64,000 nt of DNA. Origin: Sphingomonas populi. GTDB taxonomy: Bacteria > Pseudomonadota > Alphaproteobacteria > Sphingomonadales > Sphingomonadaceae. The stretch spans positions 62,001 through 126,000 of the forward strand of contig NZ_SGIS01000010.1 in NCBI RefSeq assembly GCF_004208535.1. Reading direction: 5' to 3'. Under the pieces are notes generated by a model. The model was not told the origin of the DNA, ran no database searches, and saw only the letters and a list, made by a program, of their open reading frames with translations. Shown one piece after another: positions 57,801 through 64,000 of the stretch; the first letter of the stretch is position 1, and each line of letters begins with the position of its first letter. Both the position numbers and the translations under genes were made by a program.

Positions 57801-57900
57801 CCTGCGCGTCGGCTGGTGGCACCAGGCAGGACACGGTCAACAAGGCGGCGAGCGCCCGGCCGGCGCGACCGAGATGCGTCTGCGATGCGCGCTTCCTCAT
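54853..57900 (-). CDS. Beta-galactosidase, GH35, exported
   Basis: This 1015-residue enzyme releases galactose from galacto-oligosaccharides made by GH53. A signal peptide (to about residue 32) is followed by the GH35 catalytic domain. The signature AGPYVNAELSRGGFPGWL is at about 140-157, QIENE (acid/base E210) at 206-210, and EFGGGWFDYWG (nucleophile E316). C-terminal beta domains include a jelly roll (about 690-800) and a late segment GFDDRTWPTASLPATS typical of GH35/GH2 sandwich modules. The ATG at 57900 follows GGAGGGGGAG. It heads the GH35-GH53-GH105-GPH operon behind a long palindrome. Confidence 0.94.
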   Translation of the reverse strand: MRKRASQTHLGRAGRALAALLTVSCLVPPADAQVARPTANLAAPVRSFGRVSYDARSLMIDGKRTLIWSSEFHPFRLPSPDLWRDILQKMKASGFNTVAIYFDWGYHSPKQGVYDFSGIRDIDRLLTMAEEEGLYVITRAGPYVNAELSRGGFPGWLVNQRAKARTDDPQYLAAVDEWTSRIDAIIARHQINGDGKGHRGTVILHQIENELSVTTASQRRYMDHLYAHARADGITVPIFHNDQGRNGYWAPDGSPVAQVVHGPNNLYAFDGYPGGTCTVQGKPTRDVAAPDWGFYGPGGAKGGASASPDTPGFLAEFGGGWFDYWGSNGGYDCNAIQRGKRFQRVFYGTNLANGIGIQSFYMGYGGTSWGWLPAPVVFTSYDYGAAISEPRELREKAEELKQLGGLIASVPDLAGMVPAGPVAISSPNIQVYHNTNPESGARFLLVTHKPSNARSDDRFTVTADLPDGRYTLPLRLNGFDAKWLVAGVDLAGQRLVYSTSELQSAQTIDHAGLLLLYGRTAEPGETVLRYTSTPSVTVLEGKADSAFDAATGDLKLGYRHDGRAIVRITGGGRPALTLILADEKEAVRYWRQDSAAGPVLVRGPALVRTAASQSGTLTLTGDVAADTPLEIWAPKALRSVRWNGVAVPMKATPTGSLAAIRPLAGPAAVTLPALDPWRTADGVPEVAPNFDDTNWQAIDTRASASITSRPDGQPNMGMDSYGFHEGDVWYRGHFTGAPDAKTLALFYGAGGSGLVQVWLDGVFVGQDELPGGLPRPITTGGARFTLPSGAQAPGEHVLSVMVRNNGHNWDLDADDFHKEARGLISASLEAPGGRSFGIPIAWRIQGQRGGEDLPDPARGPANTGGQYGERQGWHLPGFDDRTWPTASLPATSAKPGTTWYRTGFDLAVPKGQDATIAVSFGDPKTPRSVARYRALLFVNGWNMGQFIAHVGPQRTFPIPEGILDHHGHNVIALAVTSDGAPGDALEAVKLVTLRNVTGGVPVRRVAAPQTPAELK

Positions 57901-57915
57901 TGCTCCCCCTCCAAC

Positions 57916-57944
57916 CATATTATGAAATACTATTCCGTAATATG
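57916..57944. promoter_or_regulatory. 29-base palindromic operator candidate in the GH35 promoter
   Basis: The sequence CATATTATGAAATAC plus TATTCCGTAATATG is its own reverse complement at 12 of 14 pairs. It lies 16 bases upstream of the GH35 start in the 74-base gap after GH28, which is otherwise short and AT-rich. A repressor here would control GH35 and all downstream genes. It resembles the dyads in the receptor promoter. Confidence 0.6.
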
Positions 57945-57974
57945 GGTAAAGCTATCGAAGCGCGGCGTCAAACA

Positions 57975-59516
57975 TTAAGCGTGGAACAGGGGCGTTCGCA
58001 CGATCGATATGCCCGGCGCGTCCGCGAAGACGAACGGTGGCCGCTGGTCCGGCGTGGCGGTCTCGGCGGTGAAGCGGTCGATGCGCAGCCGCTCGGCGTG
58101 GCGGACCCACAAGGCCCAGCACGGCAGCACGCCGAACATGCTTGGTTCGGGATAGGCGTTGGAATGGTCCTCGGGCACGCGCCGCGCATCCTCCGCCGTG
58201 CCGCCGCCGCGATAGGAGAGATGGATGCGGCTGAGTGACACATCCTCGATCCGGTGGCCGGGCAGGCCGGCGATGGCGGCGGGGAAGCGGTGGTCGATCC
58301 CGCGCGCGTCGATCTCGCTGATCTCGACGCCACGGATCGCGCCGATGGCGGTGCCGTCGGGACCGCGCCGGCGATCGCCGAGCCGCAGGAACAGCGGCGC
58401 GGTGGTCACGTCTCGCATTGTCAGCCGGCGTGCGACGACATTCTCCATCACGCCACCATCGACCGTTTCGAGCGCAAGGCCGCGACAATGGGTGAAGCTG
58501 CAATCCTCGATGCGGATGTTGCGATAGCCGCCGTTCGATTCGGTGCCGAGCTTGATCCGCCCGGTCACGCGGTCCTGATCGGGCGCGATCTGTTGGGTTT
58601 CGCGTCGGGTGCCGTCGAGCAGCGATCCCATGTCATAGCCTGACACCGCGCAGTCGCGGATCAGGATGTTTTCCGCCGCGACCGTGCGGCCGAGCGCGAA
58701 GCTGCTTTTCACGACGATGCCGTCGTCGTTGGGCGAATTGACCCGGCAGCGTTCGACGATCACGTCGCTTACGCAATCGAGATCGATCCCGTCGCGGTCG
58801 GTGTCGATCGAGACGCGGTCGATGCGCAGCCCGCGCGTGCCGGTCGCCAGAATCGCGAAATGCCCGCCCTTGAGGATCGAGAAGCCCGACAGCCGGATGT
58901 CGCGGCCGCCGCGCAACGCGATCGCCTTGTTGCCGAGGCCGATCATCCGCTTCCAGTCGGGTTCCAGCGCCGCGATCTCGCGCTCGCTCAGCCCGCGCAT
59001 CGACAGCGGCCGCTCGCCGGTCTGCGCCTTCCAGCGCGCGCCGGGTCCGTCGCGGGTGAGGCCGACGCCGTGGATCAGACCGGGGCCGAGGATCGCGACT
59101 TCGGAGACGTCCTCGCCCCAGATCAGGCTGTTGTGCCAGTGGCTATGCCCGAAATCCTGATAGAGTTGCTCGACCCCGTCTTCGGGCACGTCGTAGCGAC
59201 CGGCGTGGCGGGCGGGATCGGCGGCTTCGATGATCGCGCCCTTGCCGAGCAGCAGCGTGATTCGGCTTTTTAGCCGGATCGAGAAGCACAGGTAACGCCC
59301 GCGCGGTACGACGACAGTGCCGCCGCCCGCCTGCGAAGCCGCGACGATCGCGGCGTTGAACGCGCCGCTGTCGATCGCCACGCCATCGCCGCGTGCGCCG
59401 TAGTCGCGCACGTCGAAGCGGCGCGCGAGGTGGCCGGCGAACGGCAGCGCGGCGGCGGGCATCAGCGCCATGCTCGCGACCATGCCCAAGGTGAGATCGC
59501 GGCGGTTGATCAGCAT
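57975..59516 (-). CDS. Polygalacturonase/rhamnogalacturonase-like enzyme, GH28
   Basis: This 513-residue beta-helix enzyme cleaves galacturonate-containing pectin. A signal peptide ends near residue 27, then FDVRDYGARGDGVAIDS begins the pectin-lyase-like fold. GH28 acidic residues lie in TDRDGIDLD (239-247) and SPNDDGIVVKSS (261-272), and the RIK pair is in GRIKLGTESNGG (319-330). The usual His before the GSEMSGG-type loop is absent. This matches the bacterial subgroup tied to rhamnogalacturonan rather than plain homogalacturonan, but the exact bond is uncertain. The start follows GGGGAG. It is 4 bases downstream of the CE12 gene. Confidence 0.9.
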   Translation of the reverse strand: MLINRRDLTLGMVASMALMPAAALPFAGHLARRFDVRDYGARGDGVAIDSGAFNAAIVAASQAGGGTVVVPRGRYLCFSIRLKSRITLLLGKGAIIEAADPARHAGRYDVPEDGVEQLYQDFGHSHWHNSLIWGEDVSEVAILGPGLIHGVGLTRDGPGARWKAQTGERPLSMRGLSEREIAALEPDWKRMIGLGNKAIALRGGRDIRLSGFSILKGGHFAILATGTRGLRIDRVSIDTDRDGIDLDCVSDVIVERCRVNSPNDDGIVVKSSFALGRTVAAENILIRDCAVSGYDMGSLLDGTRRETQQIAPDQDRVTGRIKLGTESNGGYRNIRIEDCSFTHCRGLALETVDGGVMENVVARRLTMRDVTTAPLFLRLGDRRRGPDGTAIGAIRGVEISEIDARGIDHRFPAAIAGLPGHRIEDVSLSRIHLSYRGGGTAEDARRVPEDHSNAYPEPSMFGVLPCWALWVRHAERLRIDRFTAETATPDQRPPFVFADAPGISIVRTPLFHA

Positions 59517-59520
59517 CGTT

Positions 59521-60726
59521 TCAACTCCCCGCCGGGCGGTCGGCGTCGTGCAGCGCGCTCGCGACAATCGCAACTTCGGCCGGCGAGGGCGGGTGGTCGG
59601 GCGAGAAGTGCGGCGTGACGATGTGTGGAGCGAGTGCCGGGATGGTGGCGCGAATCCGCTCGGCGACCGCGCTGGCGAGCAGCCATGCGCCGTAATTGTC
59701 GTGGTGGGTGAGATCCGCGCCGTCGTTTGCGAAGGCGCGCGGCGCGACCTTCGGCCCGAGCGCTTCGTAGATCGCGCGGCTGTCCGCGTTGAGATCGATC
59801 AGCGGCACGTTCTGCGCCTTGGCGAGCGCGCGCACCGCCTGCGGATAGCCGCCCAGCGTGGTCTTGATGCGCCCCTGCGGATCGAACGTGCGTCGCTCGG
59901 GCGATGTCACCAGCACCGGATGCGCGCCACGCCGCCGCGCCTCGGCGATATAGGCGGCGAGATACGCCGGGTAGGTCGTGTCCGCCGCGACATAGGTCTG
60001 CGGCCATTCGGCTTTCTGGTCGTTGTGCCCGAACTGGATGAACAGCCAGTCGCCCGGCCTGATCCGCGACAGCACCTTGTCGAAGCGCAGATCGGTCAGG
60101 AAGCTCTTGAGCGTCGCGCCAGATCGCGCATGGTTGGCGACCGCGATGGTATCGTCGAGCATCGCCGGCAGCATCTGCCCCCAGCTCGCATAGGGTTCGG
60201 CGGACTGGTCGGTCACCGTGGAATCGCCGACGAGGTACAGCGTCGGGGCGATTGCCGGCGCGATTTCGACCGAGGTGACGCGCGGATCGCCGAGGAACTC
60301 CAGCGTCAGTCTGTCGTCCCAAGTGTATTCGGCGCGGTCGCGCGCGTCGATCCGCACCGCGCTTCCGCCGGGCGCATTGGGCGGCGGCGCGGGCAGGGCG
60401 GGGGTCCGAACGTCGACGAGGAAGCTGCGCGTGACGATCTGCCCGGCACGCGTCGCGACGCCCCGGAGCATCAGCCGGCGCGCTTCCGCCTTGACCGTGG
60501 TCTCGCCGGCGACATGCTGGTCGCCGAGGCGCACCGTCACGCGGTACAGCCCCTCGGGCACTGCCACGGAAAAGGCGAAGTCCGTGCGCGATCCGCCCGG
60601 TTCGACGCCGTGCCCGCCCGCCCGATAGGGTTGCCGGTCGGGCGCGCTCGCCGACAGGTCGAAATGCTGCACGCCCGCTGGCGACGCGGCGGCCAGCAGC
60701 AGGGCGAACGCGGCGCTGGCAGGCAT
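59521..60726 (-). CDS. Rhamnogalacturonan acetylesterase, CE12
   Basis: This 401-residue SGNH-fold esterase removes acetyl groups from rhamnogalacturonan. An N-terminal signal peptide and a beta-sandwich domain (about 25-155) precede the catalytic domain. That domain has block I LVGDSTVTDQS (S169), block III FGHNDQK (N235) and block V DLTHHDNYGAW (D338, H341). This is the CE12 pattern. It heads the CE12-GH28 pair; the promoter lies in the gap before the receptor gene. Confidence 0.9.
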   Translation of the reverse strand: MPASAAFALLLAAASPAGVQHFDLSASAPDRQPYRAGGHGVEPGGSRTDFAFSVAVPEGLYRVTVRLGDQHVAGETTVKAEARRLMLRGVATRAGQIVTRSFLVDVRTPALPAPPPNAPGGSAVRIDARDRAEYTWDDRLTLEFLGDPRVTSVEIAPAIAPTLYLVGDSTVTDQSAEPYASWGQMLPAMLDDTIAVANHARSGATLKSFLTDLRFDKVLSRIRPGDWLFIQFGHNDQKAEWPQTYVAADTTYPAYLAAYIAEARRRGAHPVLVTSPERRTFDPQGRIKTTLGGYPQAVRALAKAQNVPLIDLNADSRAIYEALGPKVAPRAFANDGADLTHHDNYGAWLLASAVAERIRATIPALAPHIVTPHFSPDHPPSPAEVAIVASALHDADRPAGS

Positions 60727-60793
60727 CCGGGCATCCTCTCAGATCGTGTATTCGCAAGACCGACGGCGCGGTGAGCCGTCTTTTCGATCCCAC

Positions 60794-60817
60794 AAATTAC
60801 AGGTATTTTTCATATTT
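60794..60817. promoter_or_regulatory. Weak dyad resembling the GH35 operator, near the CE12 start
   Basis: AAATTACAGGTATTTTTCAT plus ATTT shares ATTAC-GG and TATTT-CATA-T with the palindrome at 57916, but its symmetry is poor. It lies 67 bases upstream of the CE12 start. Reported as a possible third site only. Confidence 0.3.
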
Positions 60818-60882
60818 AGGGACTTTGTGCGCGTCAATGGCACTTTTCGGCTTTCCGCAGGATCAGATTTGAACCATATACA

Positions 60883-60911
60883 TGGAATACGTTCCACAAT
60901 GTAGAACATTG
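60883..60911. promoter_or_regulatory. Double dyad in the receptor/CE12 divergent promoter
   Basis: TGGAATACGTTCCA (60883-60896, 5-base arms) is followed immediately by CAATGTAGAACATTG (60897-60911, perfect 6-base arms). The site also shares CATAT and GGAATA with the palindrome at 57916. It is 37 bases upstream of the receptor start, where a repressor or activator could act on both directions. Confidence 0.55.
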
Positions 60912-60947
60912 GGGCGATAAAGTCGAGATCAAATGGGGAGGTTTGTT

Positions 60948-63917
60948 ATGGCGCGTGTGTTCCATAAGACATCGGCGTGGCTTCGCTGCACGTCGGGCGT
61001 GGCGCTGATGATGGCGGCGCTCCCCGCCCATGCCCAGACCTCCACCGACGACGCCAAGCCGCAACCGACCGCCACGCCGCCGTCCGATGCGGATGTGCAG
61101 GATATCGTCGTCACGGGTTTCCGCGCCTCGCTCGACAGCGCGCTCAACCTCAAGCGCACGCAGACCGCCGCAGTCGATTCGATCGTCGCCGAGGACATCG
61201 GCAAGTTCCCGGACTCGAACCTCGCCGAATCGATGCAGCGCATTCCGGGCGTCGCGCTCGCGCGCGGCGATGGCGGCGAGGGCAAGAACATCTCGGTGCG
61301 CGGACTCGGCGCGCAATTCACCCGCGTCCGCATCAACGGGATGGAAGGCGTTTCGCAGACCGGCAGTTCTGACATCTATGGCGCCGGCAACACCGGCCGC
61401 AGCTTTGACTTCAATGTCTTCCCGACCGAGATATTCTCCTCGCTGTCGGTGCGCAAGACGCCGTCGGCGGATATCGAGGAAGGGTCGCTCGGCGCGACGG
61501 TCGATCTCGCGGCGCCGCATCCGCTCGACCAGAAGGATGATTTCGTCGTCGCCGCTACCGGCCGGGCGATCTACGGTGAAATCGCCAAGCGCGCCGATCC
61601 GCGCGTGTCCGCACTGATATCGAAGAAGTTCGGAGAGGGCCGCTTCGGTATCCTCGGCTCGGTCGCCTACAACCAGCGCCACTTGCGCGAAGTCGGCTAT
61701 TCGGCGGTGGATATCCTGTCTTCCAATACCAATGGCGGCTTCTGCTCGCCGATCGGCGCGCCGATCAACACCGCCGGCCAGACCCCGGCGCAGCTCGCGC
61801 TGCGCGGTGTCACGGCGACCAATTGCAGCACCAACAATCCGCGCACCGGTAGCCTTTCGGCGTACAACACGATCGTCAACGCGCGCCGGGCCGATGCCCC
61901 CAACACCGCCGGCAGTGGTGCGTTCTTCCCGCGCATCCCGCGCTACCTCAACTCGACGCAGAGCCAGGAGCGGATCGCCGGCACGCTGACGCTCCAGTTC
62001 AAGGACGGCGACGATACCGACATCTCGCTCGACCTGCTCTATTCGCGCTTCCACGTCATCCGCGACGACAATTATCTTGGGGGCATCTCGTTCGGCCGAT
62101 CGGCGTCTAACGACGGCCAACCGATGACCTCGGTCACCGACCTGCAATTGTCGTCGCTCGGATCGGTGCAATATGGCGCGTTCAACGGCGTCGATATCCG
62201 CTCCGAGGGCCTGCACGCCGATTTCACCTCGTCGTTTAAACAGGCCAATCTCAACTTCATGCACCGCTTCACCGACAAGCTGAAGATCACCGGCAAGTTC
62301 GGCCTCAACCAGTCGGTGTTCGACGACTACCAGCGCATCCAGTATTTTATGGACGCGATCGATAAGAGCTTCACGCTCGATTATCGCAAGGGCGGCACCA
62401 CGCCGCTGCTCGGCTTCGGGTTCGACGTCACCAATCCGGCGAATTTCAACTATGCGCCGGGCCTCGCCGACGGCACGGTGCTCGGCGGCTTCTCGCTTCA
62501 GGGCAAGCCGGCGGTGACGATCACCGACGGCTACCTCGCCGAGTTCGAGGCCGATTGGGAGATCAATGACGCGCTCACGCTGCGCGGCGGCGCGCAATAT
62601 CGCCAGTCGAAGCAATCGGGCATCGACACGCGCTATTACACCGCCGACACGCTGGTGAAAGCGTTGCCCGCCGGCACGTCCCTCGCCAGCATTTCGTCGC
62701 AGATCAGCAACTTCGGGGCGTTGTGGGGCAATGGTGCGCCGGCGAGCTGGGCGACGCTCGACTGGAAGAAGCTCTACGATACCGCCAACCTCGGTGCGTC
62801 GCGGAGCTGCACCATCGAATGCGGCAGCCCCAAGCCGGTGGTGCGCGAGGAGGAGAAGAGCGCGTTCGCGATGGGCGTGTTCGATCTGACCGACGCGATC
62901 GGCTTCGGCGTGCGCGGTGATGTCGGCGTGCGTTACATCAACACGCTGCAATTCTCCTCAGGCTATGTGTCCGTCGCTAGCGCCGCTTCGCCGACTGGCG
63001 TGACCGGGCTCTACGGAGCGGTGACTCGCAGCTATGACGACTGGCTGCCGTCCGCGAACATCGTGTTCGAGCCGATCAGGAACCTGCTGCTGCGCGTGTC
63101 CGGCGCCAAGGTGATGTCGCGCCCCGAACTGGGCGTCCTCACGCCCACCAGCGGCGTCAACCCGATCACCCGTACCGGCACGGTCAACAATCCGCTGCTC
63201 GAACCGATCCGCGCGAACACGTTCGACGCCGCGGTCGAATGGTATTTCCGGCCCGGCTCGCTGCTGTCGGCGGCGTTCTTCTACAAGGACATCAAGACCT
63301 ATATCCAGAGCGTGACCAGCCTGGTGCCGTATACCGATCTCGGCCTGCCCGTGGCGCTGCTCGACGGCAGCAATACCCAGCCGACCGAGTTGTTCAGCGT
63401 GACGCGGCCGGTCAACACGCCGGGCGGCAAGCTCAAGGGCGTCGAGATCAACGCGCAACTGCCGTTCACCTTCCTGCACGGTTTCCTGAGCAACTTCGGC
63501 GCGCTCGGCAATTACACCCACGTCACGTCGCGGATCAATTACTGCCTGACCAGCGTCGGTGGGGTCTGCACCGTCACCACCACCAATGATCTCGTTGGCC
63601 TGTCCAAGAACACCGCATCGGGCACGCTGTATTACGAGGACCGCACGTTCAGCATCCGCGGCACGGTCAATTATCGCGGGCCGTTCATCCGCGGCATTCC
63701 GGCTTCGGCTGGGAGCGATCTGCAAGGCAATGCGCAGACCACCTATGTCGATGCGTCCGCGTCGTACAATATCACCGAGAACTTCAAGCTCATCGTCGAA
63801 GCGCAGAACCTCACCGACCAGCAGAACCGGCTCTATATCGACAGCCAGCGCAAGGACACTTTGTACCAGACGCGGGTGGGCCGCACCTTCGCGGTCGGCG
63901 TCAACGCGCGGTTCTGA
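60948..63917 (+). CDS. TonB-dependent receptor, carbohydrate type
   Basis: This 989-residue outer-membrane receptor has a signal peptide (to AHA-QT, about residue 30). A short disordered segment follows, then the plug domain beginning QDIVVTGFRASLDSALNLKR and continuing through IPGVALARGDGGEGKNISVRGLG and SFDFNVFPTEIFSSLSVRKT. The beta-barrel ends in VGVNARF with a C-terminal Phe, as needed for outer-membrane assembly. The plug pattern is that of sphingomonad/xanthomonad receptors for oligosaccharides. Start at 60948 is chosen because GGGGAGG is six bases before it; an ATG 15 bases earlier lies before that site. It is divergent from CE12. It probably imports rhamnogalacturonan fragments. Confidence 0.92.
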   Translation: MARVFHKTSAWLRCTSGVALMMAALPAHAQTSTDDAKPQPTATPPSDADVQDIVVTGFRASLDSALNLKRTQTAAVDSIVAEDIGKFPDSNLAESMQRIPGVALARGDGGEGKNISVRGLGAQFTRVRINGMEGVSQTGSSDIYGAGNTGRSFDFNVFPTEIFSSLSVRKTPSADIEEGSLGATVDLAAPHPLDQKDDFVVAATGRAIYGEIAKRADPRVSALISKKFGEGRFGILGSVAYNQRHLREVGYSAVDILSSNTNGGFCSPIGAPINTAGQTPAQLALRGVTATNCSTNNPRTGSLSAYNTIVNARRADAPNTAGSGAFFPRIPRYLNSTQSQERIAGTLTLQFKDGDDTDISLDLLYSRFHVIRDDNYLGGISFGRSASNDGQPMTSVTDLQLSSLGSVQYGAFNGVDIRSEGLHADFTSSFKQANLNFMHRFTDKLKITGKFGLNQSVFDDYQRIQYFMDAIDKSFTLDYRKGGTTPLLGFGFDVTNPANFNYAPGLADGTVLGGFSLQGKPAVTITDGYLAEFEADWEINDALTLRGGAQYRQSKQSGIDTRYYTADTLVKALPAGTSLASISSQISNFGALWGNGAPASWATLDWKKLYDTANLGASRSCTIECGSPKPVVREEEKSAFAMGVFDLTDAIGFGVRGDVGVRYINTLQFSSGYVSVASAASPTGVTGLYGAVTRSYDDWLPSANIVFEPIRNLLLRVSGAKVMSRPELGVLTPTSGVNPITRTGTVNNPLLEPIRANTFDAAVEWYFRPGSLLSAAFFYKDIKTYIQSVTSLVPYTDLGLPVALLDGSNTQPTELFSVTRPVNTPGGKLKGVEINAQLPFTFLHGFLSNFGALGNYTHVTSRINYCLTSVGGVCTVTTTNDLVGLSKNTASGTLYYEDRTFSIRGTVNYRGPFIRGIPASAGSDLQGNAQTTYVDASASYNITENFKLIVEAQNLTDQQNRLYIDSQRKDTLYQTRVGRTFAVGVNARF

Positions 63918-63926
63918 CGGCGGCGC

Positions 63927-64000
63927 TTATCGCTTCGGCCCGTCGATGATGCGGAACTCGCCGCTGCAATGCAGCATGCTCATCAGATAGAGCATGCCGT
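63927..64000 (-). CDS. C-terminal end of an unidentified gene (cut by window edge)
   Basis: The last 74 bases read on the - strand encode GMLYLMSMLHCSGEFRIIDG plus PKR before a TAA stop at 63927-63929. The Leu/Met-rich helix followed by SGEFRI resembles the end of some alpha-barrel glycoside hydrolases (for example GH8 exo-oligoxylanases), but this is a weak impression. The gene converges with the receptor gene. Confidence 0.5.
   Translation of the reverse strand, partial: GMLYLMSMLHCSGEFRIIDGPKR

Overview
The window looks like a chromosomal segment of a sphingomonad (Sphingomonas sensu lato, Alphaproteobacteria). The basis is high G+C throughout, overlapping ATGA/GTGA gene junctions, an alphaproteobacterial nuo operon, a tandem glycine riboswitch ahead of gcvT, a DUF1467 protein next to rnj, a GPH-type sugar symporter and a large carbohydrate-type TonB-dependent receptor. 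The genus is inferred from gene style, not from a marker gene. No tRNA, rRNA, CRISPR array, transposase or phage gene was seen.

Positions 1-14478 (+ strand) hold the end of nuoF, then nuoG-nuoN of respiratory complex I, followed collinearly by birA, coaX, rnj and a DUF1467 membrane protein. An exported protein of unknown function with a duplicated Cys-X35-Cys unit sits between nuoF and nuoG. Positions 14499-22145 (mostly - strand) carry bfr with its small ferredoxin gene bfd, a membrane protein, purL, a TerD-vWA protein and thrB-rnhA, with ispH upstream. Positions 22260-28002 (+) carry a lipoprotein gene and then the complete glycine cleavage set gcvT-gcvH-gcvPA-gcvPB behind a tandem glycine riboswitch.

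Positions 28074-41512 contain a FadR-type regulator, a soluble hybrid histidine kinase, an acetyltransferase, glpX, a tightly overlapped HAD phosphatase-dapD-glutaminyl cyclase operon, a run of small envelope proteins including an orphan Rap1a/Tai-like protein, and a phosphoketolase-acetate kinase operon. That last operon is headed by a small ORF whose ribosome binding site lies in a hairpin. Positions 41513-46576 are looser accessory DNA: an alpha-L-fucosidase, a TerB protein, small hypothetical genes and a frameshifted C-terminal relic of a D-lactate dehydrogenase gene.

Positions 47609-64000 look like a locus for rhamnogalacturonan-I and its galactan side chains. A TonB-dependent receptor (+) is divergent from a - strand series: CE12 acetylesterase, GH28, GH35 beta-galactosidase, GH53 endo-galactanase, GH105 unsaturated galacturonyl hydrolase and a GPH symporter. 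An IclR regulator, an esterase and a LamG-type protein lie nearby. Similar AT-rich dyads occur in the GH35 promoter and in the CE12/receptor divergent promoter, which suggests a shared regulator. Several families of inverted repeats are scattered between genes and partly serve as terminator-like or ribosome-binding sequence.
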